Shown: positions 1 to 4,989, numbered from the stretch's first letter. The stretch is DNA of 9,817 nucleotides from Bacillota bacterium (GCA_023458355.1 JAEWZS010000271.1:1-9817); one strand, 5' to 3'. Numbers and translations are program-made. The notes: a model not told the origin generated them from the sequence alone.

Positions 1-33
1 CTCGTTTAAAAAAAGTGTAAACCTTTCATTCAT
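1..33 (-). CDS. Start of an unidentified gene running off the left edge
   Basis: An open frame starts at ATG 33-31 and reads MNERFTLFLNE up to the window edge with no stop. A G-rich Shine-Dalgarno (GAAGGGGG, complement of 41-48) sits 7 nt upstream of the ATG. The start lies 111 bp beyond the 17-bp repeat at 144-160. In the neighbouring unit the DUF2695 gene starts 126 bp beyond the matching repeat, so this is probably the first cargo gene of a second element with the same layout. Eleven residues are too few to assign a family. The call rests on the SD, the open frame and the parallel position. Confidence 0.45.
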   Translation of the reverse strand, partial: MNERFTLFLNE

Positions 34-79
34 GTCTTTTCCCCCTTCAAATTCTAATTATTTCGTAGTGTTTAATCAA

Positions 80-109
80 TCTATAATTTAAGTTCATCAC
101 TCTGCTCAA
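80..109 (-). promoter_or_regulatory. Possible promoter for the left-edge gene
   Basis: On the minus strand TTGAGC (109-104) is followed after 18 nt by TATAGA (85-80). Each hexamer matches the sigma-70 type consensus at 4 of 6 positions. It lies about 50 bp upstream of the ATG at 33. AT-rich DNA yields such matches readily, so this is weak evidence. Confidence 0.25.
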
Positions 110-143
110 ATATGGATAACAAACATATGATTATGTTTTATAA

Positions 144-160
144 ATGTTGGTTAGCCTATT
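144..160. repeat. 17-bp perfect direct repeat, left copy
   Basis: ATGTTGGTTAGCCTATT on the plus strand is identical to 2200-2216. The flanks are also related: AACATAT followed by an AT-rich stretch precedes the box in both copies. The inner decamer TTAGCCTATT recurs with one base changed (TTAGGCTATT) at 465-474 and 560-569. It sits between the iterons and the cargo gene start, so an operator, promoter element or recombinase-accessory site are possible roles. None is shown by the sequence. Confidence 0.85.
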
Positions 161-176
161 TTACTACTTATTTATC

Positions 177-288
177 ACATATAACCTGACCACACAACCT
201 CAAAAACTTCCGAAAAAACATCTAACCTGACCTCTCACAACCCCTGACATCTAACCTGCTCTGTCGCCGAGCACTGACATCTAACCTG
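177..288. repeat. Iteron array, left copy (three good units plus one weak)
   Basis: ACATCTAACCTG occurs at 218-229, 247-258 and 277-288, with start-to-start steps of 29 and 30 bp. A weaker unit, ACATATAACCTG, is at 177-188. The fuller unit is about 20 bp (TGACATCTAACCTG followed by a CTCTGT-like tail) with 10 bp of variable sequence between units. All units point the same way. Spacing near three helical turns suggests a multimeric DNA-binding protein on one DNA face. Repeat and spacer are too short for CRISPR. Confidence 0.8.
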
Positions 289-376
289 ACCACTTGACTA
301 TCAAAAAGCGCCTTGATGGACTTGTTTCCTCGAACCGAAAAAATCATGTTTTTCGCTCAATGGGTCTTATGACCAT

Positions 377-416
377 GTGTACTAAAAGCCTTGATATATA
401 AGGGTTTCCAGTACAC
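377..416 (-). terminator. Long hairpin at the end of the orphan rlmD tail
   Basis: GTGTACT (377-383) pairs perfectly with AGTACAC (410-416). An inner stem pairs AAAAGCC-like and AGGGTTT-like arms around an ATATAT loop. It starts directly after the stop codon of the rlmD tail at 417-419. No strong U tract follows, so it may be an rlmD-type transcript end or a structural part of the element end. The same position in the right copy (2461-2485) also carries a hairpin. Confidence 0.45.
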
Positions 417-458
417 TTAATCTTTTATCCGTGACATCAATGTTACGCACTCAACGTG
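417..458 (-). pseudogene. rlmD: Orphan 3' tail of an rlmD gene (att-like duplication)
   Basis: Read on the minus strand from 458, the codons give HVECVTLMSRIKD and then TAA (419-417). This is the typical C-terminus of RlmD/RumA methyltransferases and parallels HVETCVLMSRVEK of the live gene at 2492-2533. The frame has a stop two codons upstream of the CAC codon and there is no rlmD homology beyond it, so no longer gene is present. Over 432-458 against 2507-2533 the two copies align with two 3-nt shifts. I read it as the displaced original gene end, or the attachment site of a neighbouring element, left by site-specific integration. Confidence 0.85.
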
Positions 459-464
459 AAGTTT

Positions 465-569
465 TTAGGCTATTCCACATTTTATATAAAAACGCAGTAA
501 ATATGCTGTGTTTATGCTGGTTTTAAGTTCATCCTGACCTCTCTACAAATTATTTTCGATTAGGCTATT
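465..569. repeat. Degenerate third set of module motifs after the recombinase gene
   Basis: TTAGGCTATT occurs at 465-474 and 560-569, each a one-base variant of the core of the 17-bp repeat. Between them, CATCCTGACCTCTC at 530-543 resembles an iteron with a 3-base deletion (compare 219-235). TTTAAGTTCATC at 522-533 is identical to 87-98. These fit the worn end of another module copy between the recombinase stop and the rlmD tail. The individual matches are short and only the combination is suggestive. Confidence 0.45.
484..513 (-). terminator. Probable intrinsic terminator of the DUF2695-recombinase transcript
   Basis: On the minus strand AAACACAG (513-506) and CTGCGTTT (497-490) form a stem with one mismatch around an 8-nt loop, followed by TTTTTATAT. 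It lies 65 bp downstream of the recombinase stop and before the rlmD tail. The stem is modest in GC, so efficiency is uncertain. Confidence 0.5.
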
Positions 570-577
570 CTCAATTT

Positions 578-1498
578 TTACTTCTTTGAACTGTATTTTT
601 TACTTTTTCTCAGACTACCATCTTCGACTTTTGTGACATTACTTCGATGCTGTTTTTCAAGCTGTACAGCTTGAAACATTTCTTTGGGTATAATAGCCGG
701 ATTATTGCCTTCTGCTAAATAGTATGCATCGTGCTTACCATTATCAAGTAACCGAACATTTCCTGTGTATTTTTCATTACTCAGCATTACATCAATCGTC
801 CGCTTACACCATTTGCCTTTTCCGGTTGGGGACTCGATCTTCAGTCGCTCTAATTCAGATACAATACCTACCACACTCTTGCCTTGAAGATACAAATTAA
901 AAATTAGCTTTACATTCGCTGCCTCCGCATCTTCAATAATCAGACTGCCATCCCTGGCGTTCGTATAGCCATAACACTTTCTGTTATAAAATTTGGAGCT
1001 TCCATCAGCTGCACGTTGTTTAATTCCCCATTTAATATTATCGCTGCGAGATTCATTTTCTGCCTGCGCAATTGCCTCTATTACAGAAATCATTAAGTCA
1101 TTATCAGTATTGGCTGTATCCAGTTCTTCCTGTTCAAATAAGACTCGAACGCCGAGAGGTTTCAATTGATTCAACGCATCAAGAATCTCTACAGAATCCC
1201 GTCCAAACCGACTGATGTTCTTTGTGATAATAATTTCCAAATCGTGTGACTGACAATCCTTCAGCATACGAGTAAACTCTTTTCGAGAAGACCCTGTCTT
1301 GCTTGAAGCTATATCAATGTACACATCTACTAATAACCATTTTGGATTAGCCGCCGTTAATCTTGTCAGTGCCGATATCTGAGCGGTAAGACTTTTCAGC
1401 TGTTCCGCACTGTTTGTACTCACACGGCAGTATATGCCTACACGCTTTTCACGCTTTAAAGGCTTTGCCGGAATATATTCAATTCTTTTTTCTGCCAA
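578..1498 (-). CDS. Serine recombinase lacking the C-terminal zinc-ribbon/coiled-coil region
   Basis: Site-specific DNA recombinase of the serine (resolvase/invertase) superfamily. It cuts and rejoins DNA through a covalent phosphoserine intermediate. The N-terminal resolvase domain (about 19-165) has the nucleophile motif YCRVST with Ser27, and the active-site arginines of ISRFGRD at Arg97 and Arg100. A PF07508-type recombinase domain follows (about 175-280). The protein is 306 aa, whereas large serine integrases usually have 450-550. It stops after KKYSSKK, where relatives normally continue into a cysteine-rich zinc ribbon (LVCGECG-like) and coiled coil. The following DNA encodes no such region in any obvious frame, so this is a truncation or a naturally short form. 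The start is TTG at 1498, chosen because a perfect GGAGG lies at 1510-1506 with 7-nt spacing. It is the last gene of the element and faces the orphan rlmD tail, which suggests it is or was the integrase. Confidence 0.9.
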   Translation of the reverse strand: MAEKRIEYIPAKPLKREKRVGIYCRVSTNSAEQLKSLTAQISALTRLTAANPKWLLVDVYIDIASSKTGSSRKEFTRMLKDCQSHDLEIIITKNISRFGRDSVEILDALNQLKPLGVRVLFEQEELDTANTDNDLMISVIEAIAQAENESRSDNIKWGIKQRAADGSSKFYNRKCYGYTNARDGSLIIEDAEAANVKLIFNLYLQGKSVVGIVSELERLKIESPTGKGKWCKRTIDVMLSNEKYTGNVRLLDNGKHDAYYLAEGNNPAIIPKEMFQAVQLEKQHRSNVTKVEDGSLRKSKKYSSKK

Positions 1499-1505
1499 TG
1501 CAAAA

Positions 1506-1542
1506 CCTCCGAAATTACTGGTTCTTTGAAAAATAGTAATTT
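1506..1542 (-). promoter_or_regulatory. SD of the recombinase gene next to an 8-bp perfect inverted repeat
   Basis: AAATTACT (1512-1519) and AGTAATTT (1535-1542) form a perfect 8-bp inverted repeat with a 15-nt loop. It ends one base from the GGAGG Shine-Dalgarno (1510-1506) of the recombinase. It could be a repressor operator or an mRNA hairpin limiting recombinase translation. It lies in the 57-bp gap after the DUF2695 gene, so both genes probably share a transcript. Confidence 0.45.
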
Positions 1543-1555
1543 GTCTGCATAATGC

Positions 1556-2074
1556 TTATACTATAACATTGGCAAGGACTTCGCAGTCACAATAGCCACC
1601 AGCATTTTGCAACCCTTTAATAACCTTTGCATGATTCTTTTTTTCTATATTTACCGCCAACCATTCTTTTGTGTGCTTCAAACTGTGATCACAAGGCTCT
1701 AATAATGCTTTCTCAAGGTACTCACCTAAATCAACTAGTTCATTAGGAGTTAAAACTATTTCTTTTAATGACTCAACGATTTGTGTAAGTCTAATTAAAT
1801 TTTGTTTATCCTTAATATCACATGAAATTTCTGATGTTCTTTTGAGATACGCCAGGCCAGTCTTGAAATTCAATAAATAACATTGTACATAACAATAAAA
1901 ACGCATAGCATCAACATTTTCAGGATATGTTTTTAGAAATGCTTCCAGATCAGATTTTAAATTGAGTAATGGTTTTATTGCTTTTTTATTTACAGCACAA
2001 ACCTCAAAAACTCCACGCATACATAGTTTTTGAGTAGCAATCATATTTTGTTTGATCTCTTGTATATCTTTCAT
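1556..2074 (-). CDS. DUF2695-family protein (element cargo)
   Basis: A 172-aa protein of unknown function whose C-terminal half matches the DUF2695 signature. PCDHSLKHTKEWL (residues 127-139) and GGYCDCEVLANV (159-170) are the two hallmark blocks of that family. The Cys128-Asp129-His130 and Cys162-Asp163-Cys164 clusters could form a metal site (inference). The N-terminal half (about 35-105) is helical, with a TPR-like stretch around YPENVDAMRFYCYVQCYLL. I see no signal peptide or membrane segment. The start is ATG 2074-2072 with SD-like GGGTGGG 4 nt upstream. A TTG at 2086 would overlap this SD and is unlikely. It is the first gene of the rlmD-inserted element, 57 bp before the recombinase. 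The DUF2695 call is from memory of the family pattern. The role in the element (defence, regulation or host benefit) is unknown. Confidence 0.75.
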   Translation of the reverse strand: MKDIQEIKQNMIATQKLCMRGVFEVCAVNKKAIKPLLNLKSDLEAFLKTYPENVDAMRFYCYVQCYLLNFKTGLAYLKRTSEISCDIKDKQNLIRLTQIVESLKEIVLTPNELVDLGEYLEKALLEPCDHSLKHTKEWLAVNIEKKNHAKVIKGLQNAGGYCDCEVLANVIV

Positions 2075-2199
2075 ATTCCCACCCAAAATATTAATAATCG
2101 GTAATTCAAATATGTCTTGATGCTAGATCTCCCTATTAAGGTGAATCTTATATTTCCATTCAGCACTACGACTAATAAACATATTAACACATTTTAGTC

Positions 2200-2216
2200 A
2201 TGTTGGTTAGCCTATT
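2200..2216. repeat. 17-bp perfect direct repeat, right copy
   Basis: Identical to 144-160 (ATGTTGGTTAGCCTATT). It lies 126 bp upstream of the DUF2695 start codon, on the side of the iterons. Confidence 0.85.
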
Positions 2217-2267
2217 GCACAACCATTTTATCAATTCTGCCTAAAATAATTAATGTCATAATTAATG

Positions 2268-2368
2268 TCATCCATCCTGTGCTCTCGCGAAAATAAACAT
2301 CTAATCTGCTCTCTCGCAACCCCCTGACATCTAACCTGCTCTGTACCAAACGACCGATATCTAAACCG
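2268..2368. repeat. Iteron array, right copy
   Basis: Units ACATCTAATCTG (2297-2308), ACATCTAACCTG (2327-2338) and ATATCTAAACCG (2357-2368) are spaced exactly 30 bp apart, each followed by a CTCT-containing tail. A weak unit, CATCCATCCTG, begins near 2269. The middle unit with its flanks is identical over 24 bp to the middle unit of the left array, while the outer units have drifted. That suggests the central site is under the strongest constraint. Confidence 0.8.
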
Positions 2369-2460
2369 CTCTGTACGGGTCAAAATCGGCCTTTTTGATG
2401 TGTTCCCAAGAAGCACAATAATCACCGTTTTCAACACCCAATTTTAAGATCAAAAACCCG

Positions 2461-2485
2461 AAAAGCTCTTATATCAAGGCCTTTT
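2461..2485 (-). terminator. Hairpin at the rlmD stop, possible terminator
   Basis: On the minus strand AAAAG pairs with CTTTT and CTT with AAG around a GATAT loop, with an unpaired 2-nt internal loop. CGGGTTTTT follows. It starts 6 nt after the rlmD stop codon. It is GC-poor and imperfect, so termination is only plausible. It occupies the same position as the hairpin at 377-416. Confidence 0.4.
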
Positions 2486-2491
2486 ACACAC

Positions 2492-3868
2492 TCATTTTTC
2501 TACCCTTGACATCAATACGCACGTCTCAACGTGCTCTGTCTGCGGAAACATATCAACCGGTTGTACGGTACTTATGGTATAGCCTAACTGTGTGAGCTGC
2601 TTACAATCCCGCGCCAAAGTTGCCGGGTTGCAGGAAACATAAACCAAGTGTGAAACGCCTGCTTCTCTAATTGATTTTAAGGCAGCCTCGTCACATCCCT
2701 TACGTGGTGGATCTACGACTGCTGCGTCAAACAAAACGCCGTTTGCTACAAGCTTCGGTAAAACACTTTCAGCGTCTCCGTAAAGGAACTCCACATTACC
2801 GATGCAGTTTTTTTGCGCATTGCGCTTTGCATCCTCTACCGCCTCCGACACGTTTTCAACGCCGATCACCCGCTTTGCACGCTTTGCGAGCAAGAGCGAG
2901 ATTGTGCCTATGCCGCAGTAAATATCCGCGACGGTTTCGCTTTTCTGCGGGTCTAATAAATCAAGCGCGGTTTTGTATAGCTTTTCTGTCTGCTCCGTAT
3001 TCACCTGCAAAAATGAGGCCGCGCTAACTTCAAATGTTAAGCCGCAGAGCGTATGGTCGATGCGTTCCGAACCCCATAGCGTTTTATAAATTTTCCCTAG
3101 TATGACGTTAGTATCGGTGTTGTTGATGTTATGAACTACGCTCTTTAGCTGTGGAACATCCCTTTGCAATATGGAAACAAGAGCCTTTTCGTGCGGCAAA
3201 GAGCCCGTCGTTACGATAACGGCCATTACAGAGCCGTCGGAGGCTATACGCACCATGGCGTGACGTAATATACCTTTATGCGTTTCCTCGTCGTAGACGG
3301 GTACAGAATACCGTCTTGCCCATTCGCGTACGGATATAGCTACGGCGATAGCGCTTTCGTGCTCGATAGGGCAGCTTTCAAGAGGCACTATACGATGGCT
3401 TCGTGGTGCAAAAAAACCCGTTTGCACCGTTTCATCCAGATTCGCATATGGGAAACTTCCTTTGTTGCGGTATAACCAAGGATGATCCATACCGATTGTC
3501 TCATTAACCGAAATGTTTTCAAAGCCGCCAATACGCGTAAGCGCGTCATATACGACCTGCCGCTTGAAACTTAGCTGCGCGTCATAGCGCATGTGCTGTA
3601 AAGAACAGCCTCCGCAGCGCGAAAAAAGCGCACATTTTGGCGCAGCCCTATCGTGAGATTGCACCGCGATGCCCGTAAGCTTGCCGACTGCATAGGAGGA
3701 TGTCACTTTGATGATATGTACGTGAACCGTTTCATTTTTCAACGCTCCGGGCACAAAAACGGCAAAGCCCTCGTATCGCCCAATGCCCTGTCCTTCAGAG
3801 CCTAGCGCGTCGATCGTTAACACGATATCGTCATTCCGCTTTACCGGCGGTGCTTTACGCTGTTCCAT
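2492..3868 (-). CDS. rlmD: 23S rRNA (uracil-5-)-methyltransferase RlmD/RlmCD (RumA family)
   Basis: Transfers a methyl group from SAM to C5 of uridine in 23S rRNA (U1939 in E. coli; one Gram-positive homologue also modifies U747). In order: an N-terminal TRAM RNA-binding domain (about 12-70), a 4Fe-4S cluster set by Cys79, Cys85, Cys88 and Cys166, SAM-binding DIYCGIGT, VVDPPRKG, and the catalytic loop SCNPATLARD with nucleophile Cys413. Glu448 in the C-terminal HVE motif is the general base. The Cys-Glu spacing of 35 equals that of E. coli RumA (389/424). Length is 458 aa, normal for the family. I chose ATG 3868-3866 with GAGG five nt upstream. It overlaps the pfkA stop by one base (TGATG), implying translational coupling. 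The last 14 residues lie in the integration site of the element at 432-2533, so the present C-terminus may be element-supplied. Confidence 0.95.
   Translation of the reverse strand: MEQRKAPPVKRNDDIVLTIDALGSEGQGIGRYEGFAVFVPGALKNETVHVHIIKVTSSYAVGKLTGIAVQSHDRAAPKCALFSRCGGCSLQHMRYDAQLSFKRQVVYDALTRIGGFENISVNETIGMDHPWLYRNKGSFPYANLDETVQTGFFAPRSHRIVPLESCPIEHESAIAVAISVREWARRYSVPVYDEETHKGILRHAMVRIASDGSVMAVIVTTGSLPHEKALVSILQRDVPQLKSVVHNINNTDTNVILGKIYKTLWGSERIDHTLCGLTFEVSAASFLQVNTEQTEKLYKTALDLLDPQKSETVADIYCGIGTISLLLAKRAKRVIGVENVSEAVEDAKRNAQKNCIGNVEFLYGDAESVLPKLVANGVLFDAAVVDPPRKGCDEAALKSIREAGVSHLVYVSCNPATLARDCKQLTQLGYTISTVQPVDMFPQTEHVETCVLMSRVEK
2507..2533 (-). other. att-like core inside the rlmD 3' end
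   Basis: This 27-bp stretch encodes HVETCVLMS and matches 432-458. TGACATCAAT and TCAACGTG (plus strand) are identical at the two ends, and ACGCAC is shared but displaced by 3 nt. Homology with the left copy ends exactly at 2533/458, the first codon of HVE. The core therefore contains the catalytic glutamate codon, so any insertion must carry a substitute for it. Confidence 0.75.
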
Positions 3869-4839
3869 CAAAACCTCGACAAGGTATTGTTTAGTTGATA
3901 GAGTCTCTCGTTAAAACTATTGACAGGTTTAACGGCCTCCTCCAAGCTTACATCGATGATTTGGTTGTTGCAGATGCCAACAGCCCTGCCACCGATATCA
4001 CCTTCTAAAAGCTCCACAGCTCGCTGACCTAAACGCACTGCAAGCACGCGGTCGAACGCGGTTGGGTTGCCTCCGCGCTGAATATAGCCGGGAACGATAG
4101 CTTTAATCTCTACATCGGTATGCTCTCGCACATAGTTGGCAAAATCCTCTGCATGCCCTGCGCCTTCGGCAATAATTACAATGCTCGTAAGCTTACCCTT
4201 GAGCTTGTTGTTGGAAAGCTCCTCGGCGGCACGTTCCCAAGGGTAATTGATCTCCGGAACGAGTATGAGGTCCGCCCCGCCGGCAACGCCGGACCAAAGA
4301 GCGATATCGCCGCAATTTCGCCCCATTACCTCGATTACGCCCACGCGGTCATGCGCGCGCATGGTATCGCGTATTTTATAGATTTCGGTGGTGATGTTGT
4401 TCACCGCTGTATCAAAGCCGATGGTAAAATCGGTATACGAAAGATCGTTATCAATTGTGCCCGGTAACCCGATTGTTTTAACACCATTGTCGTAAAGAAG
4501 TTTTGCGCCTTTGAGGCTCCCGTCGCCGCCGATAACAACGATACCGTCAAGCTCATAAGCGCGTATCATCTTAAGCGCTTTTTGTAAGCCCTCAGGCTGA
4601 ATAAACTCCTCGCTTCGCGCGGTGCGCAATATTGTGCCGCCTTTATGGATGATTTCTTGCACATCCTCATGCTCAAGCTGGTTCATCCTGCCTTCCATAA
4701 GTCCGCGGAAGCCGTGATAGATGCCGATAACGGAAAAGCCCTTGTTCAGGCCTTCTTTTGTTACTGCCACTATCGCAGAATTCATGCCCGGGGTATCCCC
4801 GCCGCTTGTCAATATACCGATGCGTTTGATAAACACCAT
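3868..4839 (-). CDS. pfkA: ATP-dependent 6-phosphofructokinase
   Basis: Phosphorylates fructose 6-phosphate to fructose 1,6-bisphosphate, the committed step of glycolysis, in the cytosol as a homotetramer. The 323 aa match the bacterial PfkA length (E. coli 320). Visible motifs are SGGDTPGMN (12-20), IGGDGS with Gly107, PGTIDND with Gly127 and catalytic Asp130, MGRNCGD (172-178), and PGYIQRGGNPTAFDR near residue 255. Glycines at 107 and 127 (PPi-dependent enzymes have Asp and Lys) indicate ATP as donor. The start is ATG 4839. The upstream GGACGGGAG is very close to the ATG, so the precise start is slightly uncertain (a GTG follows directly). An extended -10 promoter lies at 4881-4910, and rlmD follows with a one-base overlap, forming a pfkA-rlmD operon. 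Confidence 0.97.
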   Translation of the reverse strand: MVFIKRIGILTSGGDTPGMNSAIVAVTKEGLNKGFSVIGIYHGFRGLMEGRMNQLEHEDVQEIIHKGGTILRTARSEEFIQPEGLQKALKMIRAYELDGIVVIGGDGSLKGAKLLYDNGVKTIGLPGTIDNDLSYTDFTIGFDTAVNNITTEIYKIRDTMRAHDRVGVIEVMGRNCGDIALWSGVAGGADLILVPEINYPWERAAEELSNNKLKGKLTSIVIIAEGAGHAEDFANYVREHTDVEIKAIVPGYIQRGGNPTAFDRVLAVRLGQRAVELLEGDIGGRAVGICNNQIIDVSLEEAVKPVNSFNERLYQLNNTLSRF

Positions 4840-4880
4840 CTCCCGTCCGTAAACCTAAAATGCGAATATAACAAAAATAT

Positions 4881-4910
4881 AGTATAGCATATCCTGTGGT
4901 GGTTCGTAAA
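4881..4910 (-). promoter_or_regulatory. Extended -10 promoter for pfkA-rlmD
   Basis: On the minus strand TGCTATACT places an extended TG-n motif in front of a TATACT -10 box (4886-4881). TTTACG (4910-4905) lies 18 nt upstream and matches the -35 consensus at 4 of 6 positions. It lies about 42 bp upstream of the pfkA start, in the 168-bp gap after the isomerase gene. Confidence 0.6.
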
Positions 4911-4924
4911 AGCTCGAAGCTTTT
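4908..4924 (-). terminator. Short perfect hairpin ending the dnaE-isomerase transcript
   Basis: AAAAGCT (4908-4914) and AGCTTTT (4918-4924) form a perfect 7-bp stem with a 3-nt loop. The last four pairs give a T run on the minus strand. It lies about 85 bp after the isomerase stop and touches the -35 box of the pfkA promoter. The stem has only two GC pairs, so it may be a weak terminator. Confidence 0.45.
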
Positions 4925-4989
4925 TGCTGCCGGATAAAGCTATTGAAAGCAACAGGGTCACTTATTAGTAACAAACCGAAATATCTGTT

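Larger units (their letters stand above)
144..458 (-). repeat. Left copy of the rlmD-tail/iteron module (imperfect long direct repeat)
   Basis: This stretch is an imperfect direct repeat of 2200-2533. Both copies, read on the minus strand, hold in the same order a 27-bp att-like core, the last codons of an rlmD gene, a stem-loop, three iterons at about 30-bp spacing, and a 17-bp box. The distance from the middle iteron to the core is 185 bp here and 180 bp in the other copy. The longest exact match is 24 bp (241-264 against 2321-2344). No coding capacity is evident apart from the rlmD tail. I infer the leading end of a second integrated element of the same family. Confidence 0.8.
432..2533 (-). 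mobile_element. About 2.1-kb serine-recombinase element inserted in the 3' end of rlmD
   Basis: The unit is bounded by two att-like copies of the rlmD 3' end (432-458 and 2507-2533), 2,075 bp apart. It carries one cargo gene (DUF2695, 1556-2074) and a serine recombinase (578-1498), both on the minus strand, and it is visibly more AT-rich than the genes to its right. Integration restores the rlmD reading frame by supplying a new C-terminus. Large serine recombinases of Firmicutes ICEs and IMEs are known to use the 3' end of rumA/rlmD. No conjugation, relaxase or replication genes are present. The recombinase lacks its C-terminal part, so the unit may be immobile by itself or mobilised by a relative. 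The exact crossover point within the core cannot be set from one sequence. Confidence 0.75.
2200..2533 (-). repeat. Right copy of the rlmD-tail/iteron module
   Basis: Direct-repeat partner of 144-458. Read on the minus strand from within rlmD it shows the att-like core (2533-2507), the last rlmD codons, a hairpin (2485-2461), a smaller stem-loop with arms at 2380-2385 and 2393-2398, three iterons (2368-2297) and the 17-bp box (2216-2200). The stem-loop next to the iterons is also present on the left (300-304 with 313-317). Outside the rlmD end, 2075-2491 contains no supported gene. The sequence is conserved between copies in blocks with substitutions and small indels, which indicates two related elements and not a recent duplication. 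Confidence 0.8.

Noticed and set aside
177..288. CRISPR array
   Set aside because: The repeats are about 12-20 bp with roughly 10-17 bp of intervening DNA, only three clear units, and no cas genes. The same array recurs in the second module, including its spacers in part.
2075..2086. TTG start four codons earlier for the DUF2695 gene
   Set aside because: It would overlap the GGGTGGG ribosome-binding site that serves the ATG at 2074.
2231..2437. Minus-strand reading frame of 68 codons across the right iterons
   Set aside because: It is built from the repeated iterons, has a weak start context and no recognisable motif. The equivalent left module does not keep the frame.
2671..3475. Plus-strand reading frames opposite rlmD
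   Set aside because: They are antisense shadows of a strongly conserved gene, with no family resemblance and no suitable ribosome-binding sites.
3869..3871. TTG start one codon earlier for rlmD
   Set aside because: The ATG at 3868 has better GAGG spacing and gives the usual one-base stop/start overlap with pfkA.
4120..4887. Plus-strand reading frames opposite pfkA
   Set aside because: They are shadows of pfkA. The motif-rich minus-strand protein explains the DNA.
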